Part shown: in pieces, positions 1 through 9,000 of the stretch
How the letters are laid out: each line of letters opens with the position of its first letter
Numbering within the stretch: the stretch's first letter is position 1
Assembly (NCBI GenBank): GCA_039105265.1
Contig: JAPFFF010000001.1
Coordinates: 6,634,001 to 6,698,000, forward strand
Source: Tritrichomonas musculus
Lineage: Eukaryota; Parabasalia; Tritrichomonadida; Tritrichomonadidae
Direction: 5' to 3'
DNA length: 64,000 bases
Notes under the pieces: generated by a model
Databases searched by the model: none
What the model saw: the letters and a program-made list of their open reading frames with translations, nothing else
Told to the model about the DNA's origin: nothing
Position numbers and translations under genes: made by a program

Positions 1-661
1 CATATAAATATAAATCTACAAATATCTGTAATTTATTAATATATTTAATCAACATTAATCCAATAACTTGATCGTTTCTTTCAAATACTCACAAAAATAT
101 TCAATATTTTTTTTTACTTTACGAATAAAAATTCAAAACATAGATTATTGAAAATTGAATGCTAGATTTTCATGGGTTTATTCATTCAAATACCAATTCA
201 AAATTAAAAAATAACCCAACATTTTGGTTTTGGTGATAAAATGAATATTTATTAATGCATTCGCTTTCTATATATGCTATTAAACAAATGTTAATGTAAT
301 ATTATTGCCAACTTTAATCAATATTTAAACATTACTAAAGTAATGAAATAATGCTTGATGCATTGATTGAATAGTTTAAAAAAAAACCATACACGCACAT
401 TAAAAATAACGTTTATATTTCTCTTATATATCATTTATTTTTGCTTTTTTATCCAAATATGATAAGTTTGCATTTGATACATATTTGATATTGTTTTGTC
501 AAACTAACTTTAAAATTTACTCTATTCAACAAAACAATCAATTTATTGTTTTATACTCAGGAAAATATAATCTGTTTTATTTTTTTTTTAAAACATAGAT
601 GGATATCAAGTATCAAAATAAAAAGTTTTAAAAAAGGAAATGGGAAAAAAAATAGTTTGGT
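1..661. other. AT-rich intergenic sequence
   Basis: I see no gene, RNA or clear repeat here. It is very AT-rich with many stop codons in all frames and short A/T runs. It lies downstream of the phosphatase gene on the minus strand, so its right end probably holds that gene's 3' untranslated sequence. Confidence 0.6.
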
Positions 662-1573
662 TTAGGCAAAATAGGTTGGAACTCTGCCAGTTGGTATGAC
701 TCTCTCATCATCTGGAACAGCTTCAAATACTTTAAAATCAACATCTAAATTTTCGTCAACCTTCATTACTGAGGCCTTATTTCCAGACCTGTACATGTAG
801 TTAGGAGCTGACCAGACTGTGACTAATTCTTTTTCTTGAAAATGCCACTGATACCCTTCCATCGCAAGTTGATGCGCTCTGGCCATCATTTTCAATTTAT
901 TGTTTTGGATGAATTCTTTGGTTGGTCTTTTACCAAATAAATATCCTGCTCCTCTTTGATTAGTTCCCCATCCTTCAATTTCGTCTGGGTCACTCCAACA
1001 AAGGTCTGAAATTGCGCCTGATGATGGAATTTCTTTTCTCCTTTCTTGAAAAGCGATTTGTTCAATTGCACGAACATCTGGTGATAAGCCTCCATGAACG
1101 CAGAAAATTTTATTATCAATAACAGCTGCCATAGGCAAATAATCGAATAGATCATTACACATTCTGTATGGACCTGGATGGCCAAAACGATTTATAATTT
1201 CTTCGTAGAATCCGTACATTTGATTTACTTGGCGGCATTCATGATTACCACGAAGCATATAAAAACGGTCCGGATACTTAACCTTGAATGCGATCAACAA
1301 AGCAAAAGTTTCCATTGAGTAATAACCTCTATCGACATAATCTCCTAAGAAAAGATATTTTGTTTCAGGAGGCTGGCCTCCAACATTAAAGAGATATAGT
1401 AAATCGTAGAATTGCCCATGAATGTCTCCACAAACGGTGATTGGTGTAGTCAGGCTGATTAAGGTTCCTTCTTTGTAGAGAACATCTGTGGCCATGCGAA
1501 AAAGCGAGATAAGATCTTCTTCTTTGATCTTCTTGTGTCCTCTAACGTCTTCGATAAACTTATCTAAATCCAT
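662..1573 (-). CDS. PP2A/PP4/PP6-family Ser/Thr phosphatase catalytic subunit, closest to PP6
   Basis: This 303-residue protein has the full length of a PPP-family catalytic subunit. The metal and phosphate ligands are all visible: GDIHG (D50, H52), GDYVDRG (D78, R82), GNHE (N110, H111), H160 in the CVHGG motif, and H234 in RAHQ. The N-terminus (MDLDKFIEDVR) and the C-terminal stretch AVPDDERVIP resemble PP6 more than PP2A or PP4. Members hydrolyse phosphoserine/threonine with two bound metals and normally work with regulatory subunits; no partner is visible nearby. Two oddities stand out. The protein ends TYFA instead of the family's YFL, so the terminal leucine that is normally carboxymethylated is missing. 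The usual CYRCGN motif reads MYRSGN, losing both cysteines. The start is the only sensible ATG; a TCATTT initiator-like motif lies on the same strand at 1625-1630. PP4-like assignment is the main alternative. Confidence 0.93.
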   Translation of the reverse strand: MDLDKFIEDVRGHKKIKEEDLISLFRMATDVLYKEGTLISLTTPITVCGDIHGQFYDLLYLFNVGGQPPETKYLFLGDYVDRGYYSMETFALLIAFKVKYPDRFYMLRGNHECRQVNQMYGFYEEIINRFGHPGPYRMCNDLFDYLPMAAVIDNKIFCVHGGLSPDVRAIEQIAFQERRKEIPSSGAISDLCWSDPDEIEGWGTNQRGAGYLFGKRPTKEFIQNNKLKMMARAHQLAMEGYQWHFQEKELVTVWSAPNYMYRSGNKASVMKVDENLDVDFKVFEAVPDDERVIPTGRVPTYFA

Positions 1574-2240
1574 AATTTGGATAATTTATAATTTATTATT
1601 TCCTTATTTTTTCATAAAAAGTTCAAATGATAAAAACTTGAAATCAAAAGTAAGGCCACTTTTTTTTCCATTCAATTTTTACATCCAAGGCTCAATTTTT
1701 TTAAATGATTCTATATTAGTTATTTTCGAATAAAAGCTATTTTAGACCAAATAATCTTTATTTTTTTCTTAATAATGATTTGGTTAATATTGCGTTTTCG
1801 AGATACAATAGTTTCTAACATTTTTTATTTCATGAGATCCAATATTTAAACATATGAAATAAGTTTATTAATTTCAGAGAAATTAAGTTATCTTTTCTAA
1901 AATGAAGCTTTCTAGAACAATAAGCAATATATTGGATATTTAAATTTTGCAAATTTAATTTAAAAAAAGAATAGAATTTGTTTTCCCAAAAGGATAATTT
2001 CATGAATTTTTCTAAAAAAAATGATATATAGTTTTAAATTTTAAAGGTTGTATGGCTTTATATAAAGCTCATTAGATTTGATCAATATTTTATAAAATAA
2101 CATTGAAATTATATGAAGAAAAATAATAAAACCACAGCGTGATTTATAAGAATTCCACACTGTGATTTAATTAAGCGAGAATGCTTGAAATCTCTATATT
2201 CTGAAAAGCTTCAAAATTTGAAAACATAATTTCGTTTTTT
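1574..2240. other. intergenic region between divergent genes, with one dispersed repeat copy
   Basis: This region separates the divergent phosphatase and coiled-coil genes and must hold both promoters. At 1634-1677 it carries a segment (TGAAATCAAAAGTAAGGCCA, then a T run and CCATTCAATT) closely resembling one at 49508-49550, which suggests a dispersed repeat. An 81-codon open frame at 1488-1733 overlaps the phosphatase on the other strand and is not considered real. Confidence 0.5.
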
Positions 2241-4601
2241 ATGTCCGTTAAATTAAAATATATGAGTAGGAAAAGTATCAAAAAAACGAATCAAAATTTC
2301 GAATATAATGATGAAAAGCAAAACAGAAATGAAGAGGAATCAGGAATTCCATATCGTAGATCTTTAATTATTCAGCAATTTAATGATTTTAAGTTGATAA
2401 TCCAAAACCAAGAAGAACAAATAAAAGAAGCAAAAGAGGAAATTAAACTTAAAGACCAGCAATTAGAAAATGAAGTTAAAATCAGGAATGATCTAAATTC
2501 AAAAATATTTGATTGCGAAAGACGGATAAATGATCTCGAAAGTATTTATATTTTCCAAAAAAATGAAATTGAGAAAAAAGATAAGAAAATCCTTTTATTA
2601 GACCAAGAAATTAAAAATTTAAAATCAAGACGAGGTCAATCAAATGATTTTGTAGATCAAGAAGCAAAAGATATGATTGATCATCTAAGCAAGGAGTTAG
2701 ATGAGAAAGATGATGAAATTAAGGAATTAAAAAGTAATATCCAAACTTTAATAAAAAGGGGAAAAAAGAATACTCTTTCAAACAAAGATAATCTATTAGA
2801 TTCGAATGATTCATATTCTGAGACGAATGATGAACATTTAGCCAATTCCAAAAAGAAAGTAGGTGACAACACAATAATTTCCAAAACTAAACAACTATCA
2901 AATTCCACTAATCCAAATTTTGCAATGATTGACAACTCAACTGCTTCAACAAATAAAGGCTCAACATCAAATTCAAAAAATGGTCAGTTTGGCGTTAAGA
3001 GCAATAAGCAATATAGAAAGATTAAAGTTAAAAGGTTTAAATCAGACAAAATCAAAAATGATAAATTAAGTGAAGTTGTTAATTCAAGAAACAATGAAAT
3101 TGATATTAATATTGATTTAGTGACTGAAAAAGATTCTAAAATTCACCATCCACGTTATAAAAGCAAATCACCACCAAGGCTTGATATTTCAACAATAACA
3201 TCTTCTCAAATGCTTATTTCGCATACTCCAGCTATTGAAATGAATAAAAAAAATAATTCTGACTATGATGAAGAAGAAGACTTGCCAAATACTTCGAGGA
3301 GCGCATATCCTCAAAATAAAAACAATATTTTGAAAGATGGAAACGCAAAAAATATCAATGCTGGTAAGCAAAGAAAACTTGAAAGGGAATTTAAATCCGA
3401 TGATGATCTTATAAAACCAAAAGTAATTAAGACAAAGCGTATTACAAGAAAAAACAAGAAAGTAATTAAACATTCATCTATGCCAAAAGTCAACAACTTG
3501 AAAGATGACAAAAATAATAATGATATAAATGAAGATCAGAATTTAAATGATTCAGAAACATCACAAAGCGTGGAAAATAAAAGGAAACCTGTCAGAAGAT
3601 TAAGAAAAAGAAGTATTTCACCTAATGGATCTGATCAAGAAACTCAAAAGATGTTAAAGAGTAGCCAAAATATCAAAAATATAAATAATAAGAAGAAATT
3701 GAATAAAATTAATGAGGAACTCAAACCTCAAATTAATTTTGATGATTCATCAGCTGAAAACAGCAATGATGAAGAAAATGAAATTCCCAAAGCAAATACT
3801 TTACATCCAATTCGAAGCAAAAAAATTACGAGAAAAACTGTTAAAAGAAGAGTTGTTAATAGCCAAAGAAAAAATACATTAAAAAAAGTTGATAGCAACA
3901 ATAACGAAGATTATTTTGATAATGATGTTGAAGATCAGAATAAGAATAATCAAAATGAAAAGACTTTTAGCCTTAAAAAGAAAAATAAAAAGCGCAGAAT
4001 TATTAAAAAGAAGGTAACACAAGAAGTTAATGATGATAAAATCAAAAATTTATCTAATTCTATCAAAAATAAAGATGATGAATCTTCGTCAAGTTCTCTT
4101 GATTCTAAAGATTTCGACGCAAGTCAAAAATTAGATGCTATTCATTCTATTAAAGCTGGAAACGAAAACAATACGAATCAAAAAGAATTTGCCAAAACTA
4201 TTCCATCATCATCTAATTCAGGGACAAATACAGCAAGGTCTAGAGCTAAGCCTAGACAAAGAGTAAAAGCAAAAACAATATACAATCCTAAACAGAATTT
4301 AAATAATATTCAACCTGAATTGAAACAACAGCAATCACAACCACAAATGCCACAACCAAAAATTACTGATGGCCAAATAAAACCTCAAAATTATGGAAAT
4401 GATGCAACAATAGCTTCGAGAGCAGCTTGGCTGAACAGAGAACTTTTCGGCCAATCAAATAATTTGGATCAAAATCTTAATGACGATAACGAAAATTTAG
4501 AAGAACTATTTGAACAAGTTATTGCAATTAATAAAGCTATTGTTAGAAATCCAAGAAGGGGCGTAGCAAGAAGGCCGCCGACTATCTTGAAAGATAATTA
4601 A
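2241..4601 (+). CDS. basic coiled-coil protein, unrecognised
   Basis: This 786-residue protein matches no family that I know. Residues about 45-170 are a charged coiled coil (repeated E/K/Q/L heptads, e.g. KEAKEEIKLKDQQLENE). The rest is low-complexity, rich in K, R, N, D and S, with several Arg/Lys clusters such as KTKRITRKNKK, PVRRLRKR and KKITRKTVKRR, spaced by acidic stretches. A short more ordered C-terminal segment (ASRAAWLNRELFGQ, then NLEELFEQVIAINKAIV) looks helical. The pattern would suit a microtubule- or nucleic-acid-binding scaffold, but this is inference. A second in-frame ATG occurs at 2262 (MSRKSIKKT), and I cannot decide between the two starts. Confidence 0.85.
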   Translation: MSVKLKYMSRKSIKKTNQNFEYNDEKQNRNEEESGIPYRRSLIIQQFNDFKLIIQNQEEQIKEAKEEIKLKDQQLENEVKIRNDLNSKIFDCERRINDLESIYIFQKNEIEKKDKKILLLDQEIKNLKSRRGQSNDFVDQEAKDMIDHLSKELDEKDDEIKELKSNIQTLIKRGKKNTLSNKDNLLDSNDSYSETNDEHLANSKKKVGDNTIISKTKQLSNSTNPNFAMIDNSTASTNKGSTSNSKNGQFGVKSNKQYRKIKVKRFKSDKIKNDKLSEVVNSRNNEIDINIDLVTEKDSKIHHPRYKSKSPPRLDISTITSSQMLISHTPAIEMNKKNNSDYDEEEDLPNTSRSAYPQNKNNILKDGNAKNINAGKQRKLEREFKSDDDLIKPKVIKTKRITRKNKKVIKHSSMPKVNNLKDDKNNNDINEDQNLNDSETSQSVENKRKPVRRLRKRSISPNGSDQETQKMLKSSQNIKNINNKKKLNKINEELKPQINFDDSSAENSNDEENEIPKANTLHPIRSKKITRKTVKRRVVNSQRKNTLKKVDSNNNEDYFDNDVEDQNKNNQNEKTFSLKKKNKKRRIIKKKVTQEVNDDKIKNLSNSIKNKDDESSSSSLDSKDFDASQKLDAIHSIKAGNENNTNQKEFAKTIPSSSNSGTNTARSRAKPRQRVKAKTIYNPKQNLNNIQPELKQQQSQPQMPQPKITDGQIKPQNYGNDATIASRAAWLNRELFGQSNNLDQNLNDDNENLEELFEQVIAINKAIVRNPRRGVARRPPTILKDN

Positions 4602-4946
4602 TGTTTGTATATTTTCTCTAATAAAATATTAAATTTTTGCACTTCAATAAATTCTTTTTTTTTCACTTCATTTATGTTACATTATAAGGTATAAAAACTT
4701 GTCAACTATAATCTCTACATTTTCGAAAATAAAAACAATTAACTGAAAATTACATTTGTGATTTTTGTCGTTATGTGTAATGATTTTGTATTATACAAGT
4801 AAAGATCAGCGGTGTCTGCTTAAAGCAAAAAGTCGAATAGGAATGGAAAAAATGGCTTTCATGGAAATGTTACAAGATCAATTTATAAAAACATGATATT
4901 TTTGAAAAAGAAAGGAATATAGTAATATATGATAATTGACTACTTT

Positions 4947-4998
4947 TATATCATTTCGAAATTACAATAATGAAATACACGTATTTCGAAATGATATA
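4947..4998. repeat. perfect 16-bp inverted repeat (hairpin)
   Basis: The arms TATATCATTTCGAAAT (4947-4962) and ATTTCGAAATGATATA (4983-4998) are exact reverse complements around a 20-nt spacer. Each arm also contains the short palindrome ATTTCGAAAT. It lies about 350 bp after the coiled-coil gene. It could be a small transposon remnant or a 3'-end structure; the sequence does not decide. Confidence 0.75.
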
Positions 4999-6259
4999 CA
5001 ATAAGACATATATTGTTTAAACCCTGTAATATTCTTCCAGTCTTTCCAGAAAATTCAAGATTTTTTGTGAGAACCAAAAAACGTGCTTATTCAAAAAAAT
5101 GAATGTTAAAATAAACGTTTATTTGAGAGGATTTGGTTTTCAAACATTTTTATCTTTTTTTAATGGCTATATTAAGTTTCTTTGCCTCGATAAAAAACCA
5201 TTAATTTTATTATATAATAACATATCCGAAAATTGTATTAAAAACAATAAAACATATAATAAGCAGATACACATGCACATATATGATGACATCATGCAGA
5301 TATTCCATTCTGATGAGAAAAAATTAATTGGTCGATAAAGTTAAATATATCTAATACATCATAAGTATGATATAAATAATCAATGTTACCAATCAATATT
5401 TACTATATAAAAAGATAAAAATATTTCAAAAAACATTCCATGGAATACATTTTTATAAAAGAGAATTTTTTCAATTTAAATCACTTTTTAAAGAGAATAT
5501 TTGTTATTCAATATTTTTATTGAATTTAGCATTCAAAATATGATGCAAGGCCCATTCAAAATTAAACATAAAACAGAAAACAAAACTTCTTCCTATTGCC
5601 AATATTAGGAATCCAATTATCGATTTTTTTAATATTATTAACTTTTTCAAGGAAATTAGTTCGTCGTCTACTTCTTGGCTATCAAATGCATGTAAAGCAG
5701 CCTAATTTTGGGCTTTTTTATAGCAAATTATTGCAACTTTAATGAAAGATAGATTGAAAAGTTTATTTTGCAAGAAGAAATGAATGGTAATGGCAATAAC
5801 AAATCACCAAATATTCGTCTATCACCGCTTTCTCTTAGAATAAGTTAACTAGCAGAAGAAGAGCTCGAAAATTTCCTCAATATAGAAAAAGCTTACCGGT
5901 GTTATCATAGCAACTCCAAAAATATAAAATTCCTGCCCTAATAATCTTGTTTGTAAATTATATTAAAAAGAAAATTCGAAATTCTTAATATTGTTTATCA
6001 AAACTTTGCTAAAATTCATAAATATTTATTGTAGACAATGCCTACTCGACATAAACTATTGCCCCAAAACTTTTGAGCCAAAAGTTTCAATAATTGAAAC
6101 TAAAATTAAAAATACTGATATTATATATGAATTTTATTGTAATCAATGATTATTAATCATTACTATTTTGAGATATTTTCTACTAGTACTATGAAATCAA
6201 TTAGAAATTATAAAATCTTTCAATCTTCATAATTGAAAGGAAAAACGTTATTTGGTTTC

Positions 6260-6265
6260 TCATTA
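6260..6265 (+). promoter_or_regulatory. initiator-like TCATTA motif of the 6280 gene
   Basis: TCATTA fits the trichomonad initiator core TCA(+1)Y(T/A). The putative start A at 6262 is 18 nt before the ATG, within the short 5' leaders usual for these organisms. Confidence 0.5.
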
Positions 6266-6279
6266 ATTTAGACATTAAA

Positions 6280-6957
6280 ATGAGTAATTTAGAAATTTCA
6301 ATTTCAAAACAAAGAAGAAAGCAACAAAGAAAATTAAATCAGATACAGCAACATTCAAAAAAGCAGGAAAAACAAATAAATCATAACAATCCTTCCAAAA
6401 TTCCAGTAAGGCAACAGAAAAAAGTTAAAAAATCAGATAATTTATCACAAATACAAACACAAAAAAACATAAAAGAAGTTGTCCAAATACAGCTCTTCGT
6501 TGATCCAGCTAATATTGAATTAACACGAAAAAAGCAGAGGTTATGCGAAGATCAAATTAAAAAGCAAATTGAGATTAAAAAGCAACAAATACATGAAAAC
6601 TCATATAATAATAAATTAATAAAGACAGAATTCCAGCAAACAAAAGAAAATTATACAGAATCTCAGATAAGAGACAACAGATATAACAGTTTTAACAGCA
6701 ATATAATTAAAGTACATCCATTTAGTGAAGAACCATTTATTGTGGACTTGAATTCTGAGTCTCTCTTTGATAAATCATCGGTCAAGACACCTCCACCAGG
6801 CTTTTCCATTCGAAAAAAATTCAATTTAAGCAAGGCTATTCCTACTTTTCCTGATCAAAATACTTACTTCAGTTCAAATAAAATAAACAGCTCTTCAGAA
6901 ATAATTTCTCCAGATGAAAGTAAAGTTCTTTATTTTCATAATAAAATAAATAAATAA
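6280..6957 (+). CDS. small basic low-complexity protein, unrecognised
   Basis: This 225-residue protein matches no known family. Residues 1-110 are very rich in K, Q and R (e.g. KQRRKQQRKLNQIQQ) and probably form a basic helix or coiled coil. The second half is N/S-rich with one proline cluster (KTPPPGFSIRKKF) that resembles a short linear interaction motif. The start is supported by an initiator-like TCATTA 18 nt upstream. The protein may be a rapidly evolving lineage-specific gene. The open frame is long for such AT-rich DNA and codon use is like that of its neighbours, so I think it is real, with moderate confidence. Confidence 0.65.
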   Translation: MSNLEISISKQRRKQQRKLNQIQQHSKKQEKQINHNNPSKIPVRQQKKVKKSDNLSQIQTQKNIKEVVQIQLFVDPANIELTRKKQRLCEDQIKKQIEIKKQQIHENSYNNKLIKTEFQQTKENYTESQIRDNRYNSFNSNIIKVHPFSEEPFIVDLNSESLFDKSSVKTPPPGFSIRKKFNLSKAIPTFPDQNTYFSSNKINSSSEIISPDESKVLYFHNKINK

Positions 6958-7473
6958 AAACTATTAATAGTATACAAAAAAATTCCAGGAAAAATCATTG
7001 ATGGACAACTGCAAAAGAAAATTAAAAAAAATTGTTCTCGTCAAATTAGGTCAAAAAATTGATCGTCATAGGTTATTAAGAGAACAATTCATTGTCAAGT
7101 CCTAATTCCTGAGGTTGTACTTGAATAGTTTTATTGTTCTGGACTTGGCACAAGTCTAATAATATATAATAACTATTATATAAAATGAATAATAAATAAA
7201 GAAAAAGATAAAAATAAAAATATCAGTTATTAAATTTCAAAGAATATTACCTTTTTAAGGGAAATTCAGAACAGACGTTAACCATAATAAATATAAATAT
7301 CATGAAATATAGCATTTCAAAACCTAATATTAATCAAAAAATAAATACATAAATATATATATATATAGATAAATAAATACTATAAAATGCATTAAATATT
7401 GTATTTTTTTTCTTGCTGCCTCCTGACTTATACAATTACTTTTGACTTATTTGAAATAGTTTGTTAGAATAAA
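6958..7473. other. AT-rich intergenic region
   Basis: No gene is visible. There is a weak 10-bp hairpin (AATTGTTCTC at 7030-7039 with GAGAACAATT at 7080-7089) and a short TA-rich simple repeat near 7350-7380. The right end must include the promoter of the next gene, but I find no good initiator match. Confidence 0.45.
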
Positions 7474-8880
7474 ATGAACTTTAATTTTGGCCCAGGAACC
7501 ACCAAAGGATTTGGTCCAGGAACCACCAAAGGATTTGGCATAGGAACCACCAAAGGATTTGGCACAGGAACCACCACAGGACCCGCTGTAGGATTTGGTA
7601 CAGGAACCACCACAAGATTGGGCACAGAAAGTAACACGGGAATTGAAAATAAATTATCAATCACGGCAACCTCAAAAGCATCCAGCTCTGATACAAATCC
7701 CAAATCTTTAAAGGTTGACCAAAATTTAGGTTTAGCTCTGTTTAAATCCGAAAAATTAGCTAACAATCAAAACCCAGGCCAAGATGCCCTACAATTTTTA
7801 CAATTAATTACTCAGATTGGCAAGGATTGGAATAATTTGGATCAAACTTCTCGTGAAAATTATGAAAATCAAGCTAAATCAAAATTTCAACCCAACAATG
7901 AATCGTTTGAACTTCCAGAATTTCAAGATGATATTGCTTTGCCTTCATTTTCATTTGGTAAGCCACCACCACCACCTCATTTAGCTTCGATTAGCCATAA
8001 TGAAGAGCCATCGTCATTATCTGGCTCTGTCTGGGGAAAGTCAAATAAATCATCATTTTCCAGCAATTGGGGTGCTCAGTTTGCCAAAAAGAAACCAGGT
8101 CAAATGGAAGATCGATTCAAAAATCGAAGCAAATTTGGTAACTGGGGAACTAAATCAGGATGGGGTACAAGTGGACGACAATCTTTGGGAACCAAAGCAA
8201 GAGCTAAAAAATTATCCGAATCTTCATTTTCTGATGATGAATTTGATCTCGACGGTGACGATTATGATAATGATGATAGAATTGACTCTTATAGTTCACA
8301 TCATTTTAAGAAGAATACCAGAAGAATTGACTTGGATCAAATGGAAGATGATATTGCCAGCCAAGTCGAAAGCTTAGTTGATGATTTTCTTGATGGTGAA
8401 GTTGATGATGATCAAAGAGAAGAATTAATTGATTCAGTTTCATCTATCTTCCATAAGCAGGCTAAGAGAATTATTAATCAGTACAGGAAAGGCAAGAGGA
8501 GGACAATTCCAAACGATTGCGTAGCCCATAATAATGGTGCAACAATTAACATCATATATCCTGGCTTCACACCAATACCTATGCAGATGCCTACATATAT
8601 GCCAGGACCTTTTTCAATGCCGGGTCAAATGCCAATGCCAGGACCTTTGCCAATGCCAGGTCAAATGCCAATGCCAGGACCTTTGCCAATGCCAGGTCAA
8701 ATGCCAATGCCAGGACCTTTCTCAATGCCAGGACCTTTCTCAATGCCAGGACCTTTCCCAATGCCAGGACCTTTCCCAATGCCAAGTCAAATGCCAGGAC
8801 CTTTCCCAATGCCAGATCAAATGCCAATGCCAGGTCCAAAGAAAGTAACAAGTAAGAAACTACGCTCACATAAAAAGTAA
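7474..8880 (+). CDS. FG/GT-repeat and MPGP-repeat protein with possible HMG-like segment
   Basis: This 468-residue protein has four visible parts. Residues 1-48 are tandem GFGxGTTK-type repeats. Residues about 85-137 (GLALFKSEKLANN..., then QIGKDWNNLDQTSRENYENQAK) resemble a divergent HMG-box-like helix set, where IGKxWxxLxxxxRExYExxA is the typical third-helix pattern. Residues about 200-330 mix W/G/S-rich and acidic stretches (DDEFDLDGDDYDNDD), then a helical segment with DDDQREELIDSVSSIFHKQAK. Residues about 364-455 are 10-12 imperfect units of MPGP(F/L)(S/P)MPGQ, ending in a basic tail. Both repeat tracts are also DNA tandem repeats. A chromatin-associated role is possible through the HMG-like segment but is only inference. 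The FG repeats might instead suggest a nucleoporin. Confidence 0.85.
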   Translation: MNFNFGPGTTKGFGPGTTKGFGIGTTKGFGTGTTTGPAVGFGTGTTTRLGTESNTGIENKLSITATSKASSSDTNPKSLKVDQNLGLALFKSEKLANNQNPGQDALQFLQLITQIGKDWNNLDQTSRENYENQAKSKFQPNNESFELPEFQDDIALPSFSFGKPPPPPHLASISHNEEPSSLSGSVWGKSNKSSFSSNWGAQFAKKKPGQMEDRFKNRSKFGNWGTKSGWGTSGRQSLGTKARAKKLSESSFSDDEFDLDGDDYDNDDRIDSYSSHHFKKNTRRIDLDQMEDDIASQVESLVDDFLDGEVDDDQREELIDSVSSIFHKQAKRIINQYRKGKRRTIPNDCVAHNNGATINIIYPGFTPIPMQMPTYMPGPFSMPGQMPMPGPLPMPGQMPMPGPLPMPGQMPMPGPFSMPGPFSMPGPFPMPGPFPMPSQMPGPFPMPDQMPMPGPKKVTSKKLRSHKK

Positions 8881-9000
8881 AATTAATTTAATCTTAAATT
8901 AAAAATAATCATCTTTATCTATTCTTTTTTTTTTTTTTTTTTTTATTTGAAAATCCTTAACATCTTTTAGTTCAAAAAGTGGTTTATTTAAGATTTTAAA

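Larger units (their letters stand above)
4602..6279. other. long AT-rich intergenic region, no convincing gene
   Basis: About 1.7 kb without a supportable gene. A 79-codon frame at 5099-5338 has no family resemblance or promoter motif and I do not call it. The one clear structure is the hairpin at 4947-4998, listed separately. The right end contains the promoter of the next gene. Confidence 0.5.

Noticed and set aside
5099-5338. 79-codon ORF
   Set aside because: No initiator motif, no family features, and composition like the surrounding noncoding DNA.
8534-8869. Cys/Gln-rich and Leu/Ala-rich frames over the MPGP repeats
   Set aside because: Alternative-frame readings of the tandem DNA repeat in the 7474-8880 gene.
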